A DNA stretch of 64,000 nucleotides, taken from NCBI RefSeq assembly GCF_008801605.1, contig NZ_VZPJ01000003.1:310001-374000 (forward strand), written 5' to 3'. This document shows, piece by piece, positions 8,277-18,071 of this stretch. The notes under the pieces are model-generated. The model did no database searches, was not told the origin of the DNA, and was given only the letters and a program-made list of their open reading frames with translations. Source of the stretch: Pseudomonas brassicacearum subsp. brassicacearum. Its GTDB lineage: Bacteria; Pseudomonadota; Gammaproteobacteria; Pseudomonadales; Pseudomonadaceae. How positions within the stretch are numbered: the first letter of the stretch is position 1; each line of letters begins with the position of its first letter. The position numbers and the translations under genes were made by a program.

Positions 8277-10488
8277 GTTCAAGTTCCTGGGGAAGCGGTG
8301 TGGCGTGCGGCATGGCATAGCCGGCCAAGGGCGATTGCGGGTCGAGCAACGAGGTGCGGATGAAATGCAGATAGCTTTTCACCCGGCGCAGGGCCGAGGT
8401 GTCGAAATGCGGGGCGAAGGGTTCGTCGGTGGCCTGCACGCGGCCGATGGCGTGGTCCACCGCCACCAGGGCACGCTCCAGATTGCTCTGGCTCGGTTGG
8501 CGGAACAGCCGCACCAGCGCCCGCCCCATCACCCGAATCGCCTGGCGCCACGGCTGGCTTTCGGCATACGCCGGATGCACCGGCAGGATCGCCTGTTCCT
8601 TGCGCAGCTCGATAATCGCGTGGCCGACCTCCAGCACCACGAACATCCAGCGCAGCAAGTCCCGTTGCACCCGAGGCTGCCCCGCTGCCAGCCCGTAGGC
8701 CTGGTGCAGCAAGTCGCGGGTACCACTTTCGAAGCTCGATGCCAGGCCCTTGAGCTTGCCACTGATGGCAAACACCACTTGCTCGCGCAAATCCTGTTCG
8801 AGCCGGCGCCACAACCAGCGGCTGTTGGGCGGCAGAATGATTGCCCCGGCCGCGGCACACACCAGCATGCCGAGGATCATCGCGATGTAATCGTTGATGA
8901 AGGCGTAGGGGTTGTAGACCGTCAGGTTGTCCGGCACCGAACCGGTGCTGAAAAAGATCAGCAGCCCCAGCCCGACCCCGGCGTATTTCGGCCGCGAGCT
9001 GAGGAACGAACCGAGCATGATCACCGGCGCCAGCATCACGCAGAGCAAAGGGAAGCCGTCGATCAACGGGAAGATGAAGAACATCTCGACAAAGCCGATC
9101 AACGCCCCGAACAACGTGCCGCAGGCCATCTGGAAAGCCATGCGCTTGGGGTTCGGCGTCGCGGCCGACAAGCCCACGGTGGCGGCGGCGATCATCGTCA
9201 TGGTCGCGCCGCTCGGCCAGGCCGTGGCGACCCAGTAACTCCCCAGCACCAACAGGATGAAGGCGGCGCGAACACCCGATGCCGTAGCGGCCAGCCAGTT
9301 GGTCTGCGGCACGAACGGTTCGTCCCAGCGCTCACGTTCGTGGCTATGATCGGCCAGGGAGGCGTGGGTCAAGGCATAGCCGTGCAAGTCGTCGACGAAT
9401 CGATAAAGCAGCTCGTAGGCAGTATGGAAATCCAGTTGCTGCCCATCACTGGGCGCCGTTTCCTGGAACAACGCCCGCAGCCGCCGCACCTGGGCCGGCA
9501 GCTCGGCCTTGTACTCGGCCAGCGCCGCCGCCAGACGGGCCGCATCGGCATCGGTCAGGGCGCGGCCACTGAAACCGTCGAGCAGCTCGGCCAACGTTTG
9601 CAAGCCCGGCTTGATGGCATTGACCACGTGATCCGCCGCACTGCTGCGCAAGCGCTCCAGCAATTGGTGCAAAGCGTTAAAGCGGGTGGTGATACCCATG
9701 AATTCGCTGTTCAAGCGACTGAGCCGGCCGTTGCGTCGACGCATGTGCGGGTCTTCGAAAACGGTCACGCTGCGCAGGCTTTCCAGGCCCACCGCCTCGG
9801 CAATGAAGCCCACGTTGCGCGCTTCGAATGCCTCCCGCTTGCTGCGCCCACGCAGGCCATCGGTAACAAACAGGGCAAATACCCCAAAGCGCTGGTACAA
9901 GGCATTGCGCATGGCGGCACTGGCGGTTTGCGGCAGGATCGCGGCACTGACCAGGGTGGCGCAGAGAATCCCCAGGGAAATCTCCAGCACCCGCCAGACC
10001 GCCGCCATGAACGCGCCTTCCGGATGGGCAAGGGCCGGCAGGCCGATCATCGCCGCGGTGTAGCCGGCCAGCACAAAACCATAGGCCCGGAAGTTGCGAT
10101 AACGCGCTGCCCCTGCCGAACAGAGACCAACCCAGACCGCCAGGCACGCGAGGAACGGCTCGGTGTTCTGGGCAAACAAGGCGATCAGCGCCACCATCAC
10201 CGCCGAACCGGCCAGGGTGCCGAGGAAGCGGTAGAAACTCTTGGCGAACACCTGCCCGCTCTGGGGCTGCATGACGATGAACACGGTGATCATGGCCGTG
10301 CGCGGTTGCGGCAACTCCAGGCGCATCGCCAGCCACAAGGTCAGGAACGCGGCAAACAGGACCTTGAAGATATAGACCCAGGTCACCCCGTCGCTGCGGG
10401 CCCAGTCGAAGAAACCCCGGCGCCATTCAAGACGGTACAGCCAGCGTGCGGGGGCAAGTAAAGACGTCACAGGGGAAATATGGCTCAC
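8266..10488 (-). CDS. FUSC-family efflux pump (AaeB-like)
   Basis: 740-aa inner-membrane transporter of the fusaric-acid resistance / aryl-polyester efflux type. Two hydrophobic blocks of several helices (from ~35-190 and ~370-530) are each followed by a cytosolic domain; the first block opens with TAMITVFIVMQPQSG, typical of FUSC proteins. It begins with GTG at 10488, whose GTGA overlaps the stop of the upstream NodT gene by 4 nt. With HlyD and NodT partners it would make a tripartite exporter for aromatic acids or drugs; the substrate is inferred from family only. A divergent LysR gene (12302) probably controls the operon. Confidence 0.93.
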   Translation of the reverse strand: MSHISPVTSLLAPARWLYRLEWRRGFFDWARSDGVTWVYIFKVLFAAFLTLWLAMRLELPQPRTAMITVFIVMQPQSGQVFAKSFYRFLGTLAGSAVMVALIALFAQNTEPFLACLAVWVGLCSAGAARYRNFRAYGFVLAGYTAAMIGLPALAHPEGAFMAAVWRVLEISLGILCATLVSAAILPQTASAAMRNALYQRFGVFALFVTDGLRGRSKREAFEARNVGFIAEAVGLESLRSVTVFEDPHMRRRNGRLSRLNSEFMGITTRFNALHQLLERLRSSAADHVVNAIKPGLQTLAELLDGFSGRALTDADAARLAAALAEYKAELPAQVRRLRALFQETAPSDGQQLDFHTAYELLYRFVDDLHGYALTHASLADHSHERERWDEPFVPQTNWLAATASGVRAAFILLVLGSYWVATAWPSGATMTMIAAATVGLSAATPNPKRMAFQMACGTLFGALIGFVEMFFIFPLIDGFPLLCVMLAPVIMLGSFLSSRPKYAGVGLGLLIFFSTGSVPDNLTVYNPYAFINDYIAMILGMLVCAAAGAIILPPNSRWLWRRLEQDLREQVVFAISGKLKGLASSFESGTRDLLHQAYGLAAGQPRVQRDLLRWMFVVLEVGHAIIELRKEQAILPVHPAYAESQPWRQAIRVMGRALVRLFRQPSQSNLERALVAVDHAIGRVQATDEPFAPHFDTSALRRVKSYLHFIRTSLLDPQSPLAGYAMPHATPLPQELEHAP

Positions 10489-11984
10489 CGTACGTGGCCC
10501 AAGTCAGGACTGTCGTTGCCGGCCTCAAGCCCGCCCCCCAACGCCGTCACTAGGTCGGCATGGGCACTCAGGCGCGCCGCCTGCACTTGCTGTTGCACCT
10601 GTTGCTGCTTGAACAACAGGCTTTGGGCGTTGAGCACGTTGAGGTAATCGGTAAGCCCACGCTGGAACGCCACCATTGCGATGTCGTAGGTGCGCTGGGC
10701 TGCGGCCACCGATTCGGCGGCGAAGGCCTGCTGCTTGTCCATGGATTGGCGGCGGATCAACTGATCGGAAATGCCCTTGAGGGCGTTCACCAGTGTCTGG
10801 TTGTAGTGCGCCACGGCGATGTCATAACCCGCCGCCGCCTCGCCCAATTGCGAACGCAAGCGCCCGCCGTCGAAGATCGGCAACGTGATCGCCGGCCCGA
10901 CGTTGTAGGTGAGCTTCTTGCCCGTCAAGAACTCCAGCGCCCCACCACCGGTGGCCATGTAGCCAAGGCTACCCACCAGGTCGACGTTGGGATAAAACCC
11001 GGCCCGGGCCACATCGATGCCCCGGGCCTGGGCCGCCACTTGCCAACGCCCGGCAACCACATCCGGACGTTGGCCGAGCAGTTCGGCGGGCAAGGCCGAC
11101 GGCAGCTTCAACGGCGCGCCGAGGGCCAGGGTCGGGCGTTGCAGTTGCGTGCCCTCTCCCGGTCCCTTGCCGGCCAGGGCCGCCAACTGATTGCGGCTCA
11201 AGGCGATGGCTTCGTCCAGGGCGTCGAGTTGGCGGTGGGTCTCGGGCAGTGGTGCCTGGGCCTGGCTGACTTCGAAATGGGTGCCGATGCCGCCGTCCAG
11301 GCGCTTGTGCGCCAGGTCGAGAATCTGCTCTTGTTGGTGGAGGGTCGCGGCGACGATATCGCGCTGGGCGTAGTGCAGCGAAAACTGGATGTAGGCGCGC
11401 ACGATGTTGCTCTGCAGTTCCAGTTGCGCCTGGCGCGCCTCAGCGACACTGGCATGGGCCAGGTCAACCGCCCGTTCGCTGGCATTGCGCTCGCGGCCCC
11501 ACAGGTCCAGGGCGTAGCTCAAGCCCAGGGCGGCATTGTTGTCCCAGGTCGTGGTGTCGGCCAGTTCGCCCGGGCCATAGAACTGATCGGTGGGCCAGTT
11601 ATGGCGCTTGAGGGTCGCCTCGCCATTGATCTGCAGCGACTCGGCGGCTTCGGCAACACCGGCCATGGCCTTGGCCTGGCGCACCCGCGCGGCGGCCATG
11701 GCCAGGCTCGGGCTGTCCTGCATGGCCAGATCGACCCAGCGATCCAACTGCTGATCGCCATAGGCTTGCCACCATCGGCGGGTGGGCCAGTGGGCGTCGC
11801 GAGCCGCCTCGCGGATGGCGGCATCGGTAGCCAGTTGGTTGGCAGGCAGGACCTGGCTTTGCGGCCCTATCCCGCCTGTCCCGATGCAACCGCTGATGGT
11901 TAATGTCAGAACCCAAACACTGAGAGTCTTCAGCTCTCTGCTGATGCAACGCGGCACTTGCGCAAAATTCCTGAGATGGAGCAT
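10485..11984 (-). CDS. Outer-membrane efflux lipoprotein, NodT/OprM family
   Basis: 499-aa TolC-like outer-membrane factor. The N-terminus has a lipoprotein signal ending in LTISGC, with lipidated Cys near residue 33, followed by two OEP repeats (internal LPSALPAELLGQRPDVVAGR is characteristic of NodT-type proteins). ATG 11984 has no clear Shine-Dalgarno; an in-frame GTG about 10 residues later would give a more usual signal peptide. First gene of the efflux operon, overlapping the FUSC start by 4 nt. It could also serve the RND pump at 14946, which has no outer-membrane partner nearby. Confidence 0.92.
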   Translation of the reverse strand: MLHLRNFAQVPRCISRELKTLSVWVLTLTISGCIGTGGIGPQSQVLPANQLATDAAIREAARDAHWPTRRWWQAYGDQQLDRWVDLAMQDSPSLAMAAARVRQAKAMAGVAEAAESLQINGEATLKRHNWPTDQFYGPGELADTTTWDNNAALGLSYALDLWGRERNASERAVDLAHASVAEARQAQLELQSNIVRAYIQFSLHYAQRDIVAATLHQQEQILDLAHKRLDGGIGTHFEVSQAQAPLPETHRQLDALDEAIALSRNQLAALAGKGPGEGTQLQRPTLALGAPLKLPSALPAELLGQRPDVVAGRWQVAAQARGIDVARAGFYPNVDLVGSLGYMATGGGALEFLTGKKLTYNVGPAITLPIFDGGRLRSQLGEAAAGYDIAVAHYNQTLVNALKGISDQLIRRQSMDKQQAFAAESVAAAQRTYDIAMVAFQRGLTDYLNVLNAQSLLFKQQQVQQQVQAARLSAHADLVTALGGGLEAGNDSPDLGHVR

Positions 11985-12301
11985 GACGACGAGGATGGCT
12001 GCCTGTTAACGCAAAACTTGTGAGAGCGAGCCTTTGTGGGAGCCGAGCTTGCTCGCGATGGGGACGACACGGTTTAACAGCAGGACCGCGTCATCGTTCA
12101 TCGCGAGCAAGCTCGGCTCCCACAAGGGCTCCCACAGGAATCAGTGACCCAGGATTGACGGTAATTCTAGGCATCGCCCTACCCGGCGATAAGCCGATCT
12201 TTCTGTGAATCTTTGTTACCGTTAACGCGATAATCCATTAGTCGGGTCCCGCTGCTCTGTAACTTCGTGTCACAATTTGCCACCTCCCAAGAGAGCCCTC
12301 C
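11985..12301. promoter_or_regulatory. Divergent intergenic region between efflux operon and lysR
   Basis: 317 nt separating the NodT gene (minus) from the LysR gene (plus). It must hold both promoters and presumably LysR sites, but I could not settle a clear -35/-10 or a convincing T-N11-A operator by eye. About one third is taken by a REP pair at 12036-12123. Confidence 0.45.
12036..12123. repeat. REP inverted pair, GAGCCGAGC variant
   Basis: GTGGGAGCCGAGCTTGCTCG at 12036-12060 and its complement at 12099-12123. The stem carries one extra base (GCCGAGC instead of GCGAGC) on both sides, so the pairing is preserved. A degenerate partial unit (GTGAGAGCGAGCC) lies just upstream at ~12020. Confidence 0.85.
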
Positions 12302-13270
12302 ATGGACACCTTGCAAAACATGCGCGCGTTCAGTTGTGTTGCCGAAGCTGGCAGTTTCACCGCCGCCGCCGCGCAACTGGACACCACCACGGCCAACATC
12401 TCGCGCGCAGTTTCCAACCTGGAAGCCCATCTGCAAACCCGCCTGCTCAACCGCACCACTCGCCGCATTGCCCTGACCGAGGCGGGTAAACGCTACTTGT
12501 TGCGTTGCGAGCAGATCCTGGCTTATGTCGAAGAAGCCGAAGCCGAGGCCAGCGACGCCCATGCGCGACCGGCCGGGCAGTTGAAGGTCCACACGATGAC
12601 CGGTATCGGCCAGCATTTCGTGATCGACGCCATCGCCCGTTACCGCAAGACCCATCCGGATGTGACCTTCGACCTGACCCTGGCCAACCGCGTGCCGGAC
12701 ATCCTCGACGAGGGCTACGACGTCTCAATCGTGCTCGCCAGCGAGTTGCCGGATTCGGGCTTCGTCTCCCAGCGCCTGGGGATCACCTACAGCATCGTCT
12801 GCGCATCACCCGCCTACGTGAAAGCCAGCGGCTGCCCGCAAAAACCCGGCGACCTGCTCAACCACGCCTGCCTGCGCCTGGTCAGCCCGGTCATTCCGCT
12901 GGAAAAATGGGTGTTCGACGGCCCGGAAGGCCAGGAGATGGTCACCATCAACAGCTCACCGTTCCTGGTGAATTCGGCCGATGCGATGAAAACCGCGATC
13001 ACCAGCGGCATGGGCGTGGGGGTATTGCCGGTGTACGCGGCCATCGAAGGCTTGCGCAACGGCACGTTGGTGCGGGTCATGCCCAACTACCGCTCCCAGG
13101 AACTGAACCTCTACGCCATCTATCCGTCGCGCCAATACCTGGATGCGAAGATCAAGACCTGGGTCGAGTACCTGCGAGGCTCGTTGCCGGAAATCCTCGC
13201 GGCGCACCAGTCTGAGCTGGCGGCTTACGAATTGAGTGGAAGCCTGGCAGGCGCACGGGTCGCGAACTGA
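12302..13270 (+). CDS. LysR-family transcriptional regulator, probable efflux regulator
   Basis: 322 aa. N-terminal winged helix-turn-helix (residues ~1-60, MRAFSCVAEAGSFTAAAAQL and SRAVSNLEAHL), then a two-lobed effector-binding domain (~90-295). It is transcribed away from the NodT-FUSC-DUF1656-HlyD operon, the usual arrangement for LysR regulators that activate a neighbouring transporter on binding an aromatic ligand, as with AaeR. The effector is not evident. The family assignment is firm; the regulatory target is inferred from position. Confidence 0.92.
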   Translation: MDTLQNMRAFSCVAEAGSFTAAAAQLDTTTANISRAVSNLEAHLQTRLLNRTTRRIALTEAGKRYLLRCEQILAYVEEAEAEASDAHARPAGQLKVHTMTGIGQHFVIDAIARYRKTHPDVTFDLTLANRVPDILDEGYDVSIVLASELPDSGFVSQRLGITYSIVCASPAYVKASGCPQKPGDLLNHACLRLVSPVIPLEKWVFDGPEGQEMVTINSSPFLVNSADAMKTAITSGMGVGVLPVYAAIEGLRNGTLVRVMPNYRSQELNLYAIYPSRQYLDAKIKTWVEYLRGSLPEILAAHQSELAAYELSGSLAGARVAN

Positions 13271-13297
13271 AGTCGCCCCCGTGCGTGAAGGATGATG

Positions 13298-13555
13298 TCA
13301 GCGCTTGCCCATCGAACGACGCGTGCCGGGAGGCGCGGCACCCGGGGTCTTGGTATGGCCATTCTTCGCGCCGTTCTTGTACCACGGCTGCTGGCCGGCG
13401 CCCTTGGCCGCAGCCAGTTCACCGGGTTTGAACGGGAATTTGAAGGCTGGGATCGCCGCCTTGGCGTCCTCGGCGCTGGAAACATCGCTGTCGGACAAGT
13501 CGGCCTGTTCGCCGCCGGGGAGTTCATCCGCAGGCGAAAGTGTCGGGGAAGTCAT
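13298..13555 (-). CDS. Small hydrophilic protein of unknown function
   Basis: 85 aa starting at ATG 13555 with GGAG 8 nt upstream; a longer frame from 13576 lacks a better site. The N-terminal half is acidic (SDSDVSSAEDAK), the middle holds FKFPFKPGELAAAKGAGQQ and WYKNGAKNGHTK, and the C-terminus is basic and glycine/proline rich (TRRSMGKR). No signal peptide or membrane segment. Probably disordered. It stands alone, convergent with the LysR gene 27 nt away. I do not recognise a family. Confidence 0.68.
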   Translation of the reverse strand: MTSPTLSPADELPGGEQADLSDSDVSSAEDAKAAIPAFKFPFKPGELAAAKGAGQQPWYKNGAKNGHTKTPGAAPPGTRRSMGKR

Positions 13556-13791
13556 GTAAGGCTCCGGGTCATGCATGCAAGTCGGGCCCGAAGGGCGAGC
13601 CGCGAAAGGCGGCAGTATACCTGCCCGATATCACAGCGCGCAGGGCAGTTTCATCTGGCACAACCATTCATCCGACAGCAAGCCAGGACAAAACTGACAA
13701 GCCTGTCAGTTAGCCGTCACCTTCCTGACCGGCTCGTAACGCTATATAAGAAAGCTCAAACTCCTGTGTCCCGAACCGGCCCTTCATATCC

Positions 13792-14949
13792 ATGCACACC
13801 CAGAAGAAAACCGTCCTGCTCGTCGTGTTGTTGGCTGCCCTGGCGGCCCTCGCCCTCTGGTTTGTGCTCAAGCCCGTGACCGCCAAACCCAGCGCTCCCG
13901 CCGCCGTTCCGGTGCGGGTTGTCAGCGTGGTGCAAAAGGATGTGCCGCGCTTTGCCAGCGGCATCGGTACGGTCCTGTCGCTGCACAGCGTGGTGATCCG
14001 GCCGCAGATCGACGGCATTCTCACCCGGCTGCTGGTCAAGGAGGGGCAACTGGTCAAGAAAGGTGACCTGCTGGCGACCATCGACGATCGTTCGATCCGC
14101 GCCAGCCTCGACCAGGCCCGGGCCCAGCTCGGCGAGAGCCAGGCGCAGCTGGCGGTGGCCCAGGTCAATCTCAAGCGCTACAAATTGCTGAGCGTCGATG
14201 ACGGCGTCTCGAAGCAGACCTACGACCAGCAACAGGCGCTGGTCAACCAGCTCAAGGCCACCGCCCAGGGTAACCAGGCGGCCATCGACTCGGCGCAGGT
14301 GCAACTGTCCTACACCCAGATCCGCTCCCCGGTGAGCGGTCGCGTCGGCATTCGCAATGTAGATGAAGGCAACTTCCTGCGCACCAGCGACACCGAAGGC
14401 CTGTTCACGGTGACCCAGATCGACCCGATCGCCGTGGAGTTCTCCCTGCCCCAGCAAATGCTGCCCACCTTGCAACGCTTGATCGCGGCGCCCGAGCAAG
14501 CCTTGGTCAAGGCCTATATCGGTGCCGACGGCGCCACCGGGGAACTGCTCGGCGAGGGGCGCCTGAGCCTCATCGACAACCAGATCAACGCCAACACCGG
14601 AACCCTGCGGGCCAAGGCTGAATTCAACAACGCCGCGCAACGGCTGTGGCCCGGGCAACTGGTGACGCTGAAGATCCAGACCGCCCTCGACAAGGACGCC
14701 CTGGTGGTACCTCCCACCGTCGTCCAGCGTGGGCTGGAGCAACACTTCGTGTACCGGATCAAGGGCGACAAGGTCGAGAGCGTGCCGGTGGTCATGGTTT
14801 ACCAGGACAGCGACATGCACATCATCAAGGGGGTGAACGCTGGCGATCAACTGGTGAGCGACGGTCAGTCACGGCTCAAGCCAGGCAGCCACATCCAGGT
14901 GCTCAGTGATCCGCCCGCCCTGGCCAAGACCACGGAGCCGCAACCGTGA
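13792..14949 (+). CDS. RND efflux periplasmic adaptor (MdtA-like)
   Basis: 385-aa membrane-fusion protein. N-terminal membrane/signal segment (TVLLVVLLAALAALALWFVL), lipoyl halves at VKEGQLVKKGDLLATIDD and QIRSPVSGRVGIRNVDEGN, a coiled-coil hairpin at ~100-165, and a beta-barrel and membrane-proximal domain to the end. ATG 13792. Its stop overlaps the GTG start of the RND pump by 4 nt (GTGA), so the two are coupled. It resembles the MdtA/MuxA type, which normally works with two RND subunits, but only one follows here. Confidence 0.93.
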   Translation: MHTQKKTVLLVVLLAALAALALWFVLKPVTAKPSAPAAVPVRVVSVVQKDVPRFASGIGTVLSLHSVVIRPQIDGILTRLLVKEGQLVKKGDLLATIDDRSIRASLDQARAQLGESQAQLAVAQVNLKRYKLLSVDDGVSKQTYDQQQALVNQLKATAQGNQAAIDSAQVQLSYTQIRSPVSGRVGIRNVDEGNFLRTSDTEGLFTVTQIDPIAVEFSLPQQMLPTLQRLIAAPEQALVKAYIGADGATGELLGEGRLSLIDNQINANTGTLRAKAEFNNAAQRLWPGQLVTLKIQTALDKDALVVPPTVVQRGLEQHFVYRIKGDKVESVPVVMVYQDSDMHIIKGVNAGDQLVSDGQSRLKPGSHIQVLSDPPALAKTTEPQP

Positions 14950-17900
14950 AGGGCCGCGGCTCGGTTTCGGCGTGGTGTATCGACCACCCCATCGCCACGG
15001 TGCTGCTTACGTTTGCCCTGGTACTGCTGGGCGTGATCGCGTTTCCTCGCCTGCCCGTCGCGCCGTTGCCAGAGGCCGAATTCCCGACCATCCAGGTTAA
15101 CGCGCAGTTGCCTGGGGCCAGTCCCGAAACCATGGCCTCGTCAGTGGCGACGCCGCTGGAAGTGCAATTCAGTGCCATTCCCGGCATCACCCAGATGACC
15201 TCCAGCAGTGCCCTGGGCTCGACCAACCTGATCCTGCAATTCAGCCTCGATAAAAGCATCGACACCGCCGCCCAGGAAGTGCAGGCAGCGATCAACACCG
15301 CCGCCGGCAAACTGCCCAACGACATGCCGAACCTGCCGACCTGGCGCAAGGTCAATCCCGCCGACAGCCCGGTGTTGATCCTCAGCATCAGCTCCTCCCT
15401 GATGCCCGGCACCGAGCTGAGCGACTACGTCGAAACCCTGCTCTCGCGTCAGATCAGCCAGATCGACGGCGTAGGACAAATCTATATCTCCGGCCAACAG
15501 CGTCCGGCGATCCGGGTCCAGGCCTCGGCCGACCGGCTCGCCGCCATCGGCCTGACCCTGGCGGACATCCGCCTGGCGCTCCAGCAGGCCAGCCTCAACC
15601 TGGCCAAGGGCGCCCTGTACGGCGCTTCGAGCATTTCCACCCTGTCCACCAACGACCAACTGTTCCAGCCTGAGGAGTACGGTGAGCTGATCGTGTCCTA
15701 CAAGGACGGCGCACCGGTTCACCTCAAGGACATCGCCAAGGTCGTCAACGGCTCGGAAAACGCCTACGTCCAGGCCTGGTCCGACAGCGAACCAGGGGTC
15801 AACCTGGTGATCTTCCGGCAACCGGGAGCGAACATCGTCGAGACCGTCGACCGCATCCAAGCGGCCCTGCCCACCCTGCAAGCCATGTTGCCCGCCGCCG
15901 TGCAGGTCAAGGTCCTGATCGACCGCACCCAGACCATCCGCGCCTCGTTGCATGAGGTGGAGATCACCTTGCTGATCGCGGTGCTGCTGGTGGTCGCGGT
16001 GATGGCGCTGTTCCTGCGTCAGCTCTCGGCGACCCTGATTGTCTCGGCGGTGCTGGGGGTGTCGCTGACCGCCAGTTTCGCCCTGATGTACGTGATGGGG
16101 TTCAGCCTGAACAACCTGACCCTGGTGGCGATCGTCATCTCGGTGGGGTTCGTGGTGGACGATGCGATTGTGGTGGTGGAGAACATCCACCGGCACCTGG
16201 AGGCCGGTGACGGCATGCGCGAAGCGGCGATCAAGGGGGCTGGTGAGATCGGCTTCACCGTGGTCTCCATCAGCTTCTCGCTGGTGGCGGCGTTCATCCC
16301 ACTGCTGTTCATGGGCGGCGTGGTCGGGCGCCTGTTCAAGGAGTTTGCCCTGACCGCCACCTCGACCATCCTGATTTCGGTGGTGGTGTCGCTCACCTTG
16401 GCGCCGACCCTGGCCGCGCTGTTCATGCGCGCCCCGGTACATCATGCCCACAGCAAGATGGGATTCGGCGAGCGTCTGCTGGGCTGGTACGAGCACGGCC
16501 TGCGTCGGGCCCTGGCCCATCAAAAACTGATGATCGGCGTGTTCGGCCTGACCCTGGCGCTGGCGGTGGTGGGCTACGTGTTCATTCCCAAGGGGTTCTT
16601 CCCGGTACAGGACACCGGCCTGGTGCTGGGCACCAGCGAAGCCGCCGCCGATGTGTCGTTCCCGGACATGGTCGCCAAGCACAAGGCCCTGGCCGACATC
16701 GTCGCCGCCGACCCGGCGGTGCAGACCTTCTCCCACTCCGTCGGTGTCTCGGGCAACAACCAGACCATCGCCAACGGCCGCTTCTGGATCGCCCTCAAGC
16801 CCCGGGGCGAGCGTGACGTGTCGGCCAGCGGCTTCATCGACCGGATCCGCCCGCAATTGCTGAAAATCCCCGGCGTGGTGCTGTACCTCAGGGCCGGCCA
16901 GGACATCAACCTCAGCTCCGGCCCCAGCCGCGCCCAATATCAATACGTGCTCAAGAGCAACGACGGGCCGAGCCTCAACGCCTGGACACAAAAACTCACC
17001 GACAAGCTGCGTGGCAACCCGGCGTTCCGTGACATCTCCAACGACCTGCAACTGGGCGGCAGCATCACCCACATCAACATCGACCGCAGCGCGGCGGCGC
17101 GCTTCGGCCTCACCGCCACCGATGTCGACCAGGCCCTGTACGACGCCTTCGGCCAACGGCAGATCAATGAATTCCAGACCGAGACCAACCAGTACAACGT
17201 GATCCTGGAGCTCGACACCCAGCAACGCGGCAAGGCAGAAAGCCTGGCGTATTTCTACCTGCGTTCGCCACTGAGTGGGGAAATGGTACCGCTCTCGGCC
17301 CTGGCCCGCTTCGATGCGCCGAGCAACGGCCCGCTGTCGATTGCCCACGATGGCATGTTCCCGGCCGCCAACCTGTCATTCAACCTGGCGCCCGGCGTGG
17401 CCCTGGGGGACGCGGTGCGCCTGCTCGACCAGGCGAAGAACGAGATCGGCATGCCCGCCGCCATTACCGGCAACTTCCAGGGCGCGGCCCAGGCCTTCCA
17501 GAGCTCCCTGGCCAGCCAGCCATGGCTGATTCTCGCCGCGCTGGTGGCTGTGTACATCATCCTCGGCGTGCTCTACGAGAGTTTCGTGCACCCGTTGACG
17601 ATCATCTCTACCCTGCCCTCGGCCGGCCTCGGTGCGCTGATCATGCTCTGGCTGCTGGGCCAGGACTTTTCGATCATGGCGCTGATCGGGCTGGTGCTGC
17701 TGATCGGGATCGTCAAGAAGAACGGCATCCTGATGATCGACTTCGCCCTCGACGCCCAGCGCAACAAAGGCATGGTGCCCCAGGAGGCGATTTTCCAGGC
17801 GTGCCTGACACGCTTCCGGCCGATCATGATGACCACCCTGGCCGCCCTGCTCGGCGCCTTGCCGCTGATGCTCGGCTATGGTCCCGGCGCGGAGCTGCGC

Positions 17901-18062
17901 CAACCCCTGGGCATCGCGGTGGTGGGCGGCCTGCTGGTGAGCCAGGCGCTGACGCTGTTCACCACACCGGTCATATACTTGTGGCTGGAGCGACTGTTCC
18001 ATCGACCCGCCCATCAGCCAGGGTCGGCGCCGACGGCGGCGCTGGCGAGCACAGACCACTGA
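14946..18062 (+). CDS. RND-family inner-membrane efflux pump, HAE1 type
   Basis: 1038-aa proton-driven multidrug exporter subunit with the usual 12-helix layout: helix 1 at ~10-30, a large periplasmic loop, helices 2-6 around 335-500, a second loop, helices 8-12 from ~855. The proton-relay segment VGFVVDDAIVVVENIHRHLE has the paired Asp of hydrophobe/amphiphile exporters, not the pattern of heavy-metal HME pumps. It closely resembles MdtC/MuxC-type proteins. Starts GTG 14946 overlapping the adaptor. A response-regulator gene begins 9 nt after its stop. No outer-membrane factor is encoded beside it; the NodT gene at 10485-11984 is a possible partner. Confidence 0.94.
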   Translation: MKGRGSVSAWCIDHPIATVLLTFALVLLGVIAFPRLPVAPLPEAEFPTIQVNAQLPGASPETMASSVATPLEVQFSAIPGITQMTSSSALGSTNLILQFSLDKSIDTAAQEVQAAINTAAGKLPNDMPNLPTWRKVNPADSPVLILSISSSLMPGTELSDYVETLLSRQISQIDGVGQIYISGQQRPAIRVQASADRLAAIGLTLADIRLALQQASLNLAKGALYGASSISTLSTNDQLFQPEEYGELIVSYKDGAPVHLKDIAKVVNGSENAYVQAWSDSEPGVNLVIFRQPGANIVETVDRIQAALPTLQAMLPAAVQVKVLIDRTQTIRASLHEVEITLLIAVLLVVAVMALFLRQLSATLIVSAVLGVSLTASFALMYVMGFSLNNLTLVAIVISVGFVVDDAIVVVENIHRHLEAGDGMREAAIKGAGEIGFTVVSISFSLVAAFIPLLFMGGVVGRLFKEFALTATSTILISVVVSLTLAPTLAALFMRAPVHHAHSKMGFGERLLGWYEHGLRRALAHQKLMIGVFGLTLALAVVGYVFIPKGFFPVQDTGLVLGTSEAAADVSFPDMVAKHKALADIVAADPAVQTFSHSVGVSGNNQTIANGRFWIALKPRGERDVSASGFIDRIRPQLLKIPGVVLYLRAGQDINLSSGPSRAQYQYVLKSNDGPSLNAWTQKLTDKLRGNPAFRDISNDLQLGGSITHINIDRSAAARFGLTATDVDQALYDAFGQRQINEFQTETNQYNVILELDTQQRGKAESLAYFYLRSPLSGEMVPLSALARFDAPSNGPLSIAHDGMFPAANLSFNLAPGVALGDAVRLLDQAKNEIGMPAAITGNFQGAAQAFQSSLASQPWLILAALVAVYIILGVLYESFVHPLTIISTLPSAGLGALIMLWLLGQDFSIMALIGLVLLIGIVKKNGILMIDFALDAQRNKGMVPQEAIFQACLTRFRPIMMTTLAALLGALPLMLGYGPGAELRQPLGIAVVGGLLVSQALTLFTTPVIYLWLERLFHRPAHQPGSAPTAALASTDH

Positions 18063-18071
18063 GGCAGGGCC

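Noticed and set aside
8215..10461. 748-codon plus-strand frame opposite the FUSC gene
   Set aside because: Amino-acid composition is His/Arg/Gln-rich and shows no domain; it is a shadow of the well-supported FUSC gene.
15141..17348. 735-codon minus-strand frame opposite the RND pump
   Set aside because: Shadow frame with low-complexity His/Gly/Gln composition; the plus-strand gene has full RND signatures.
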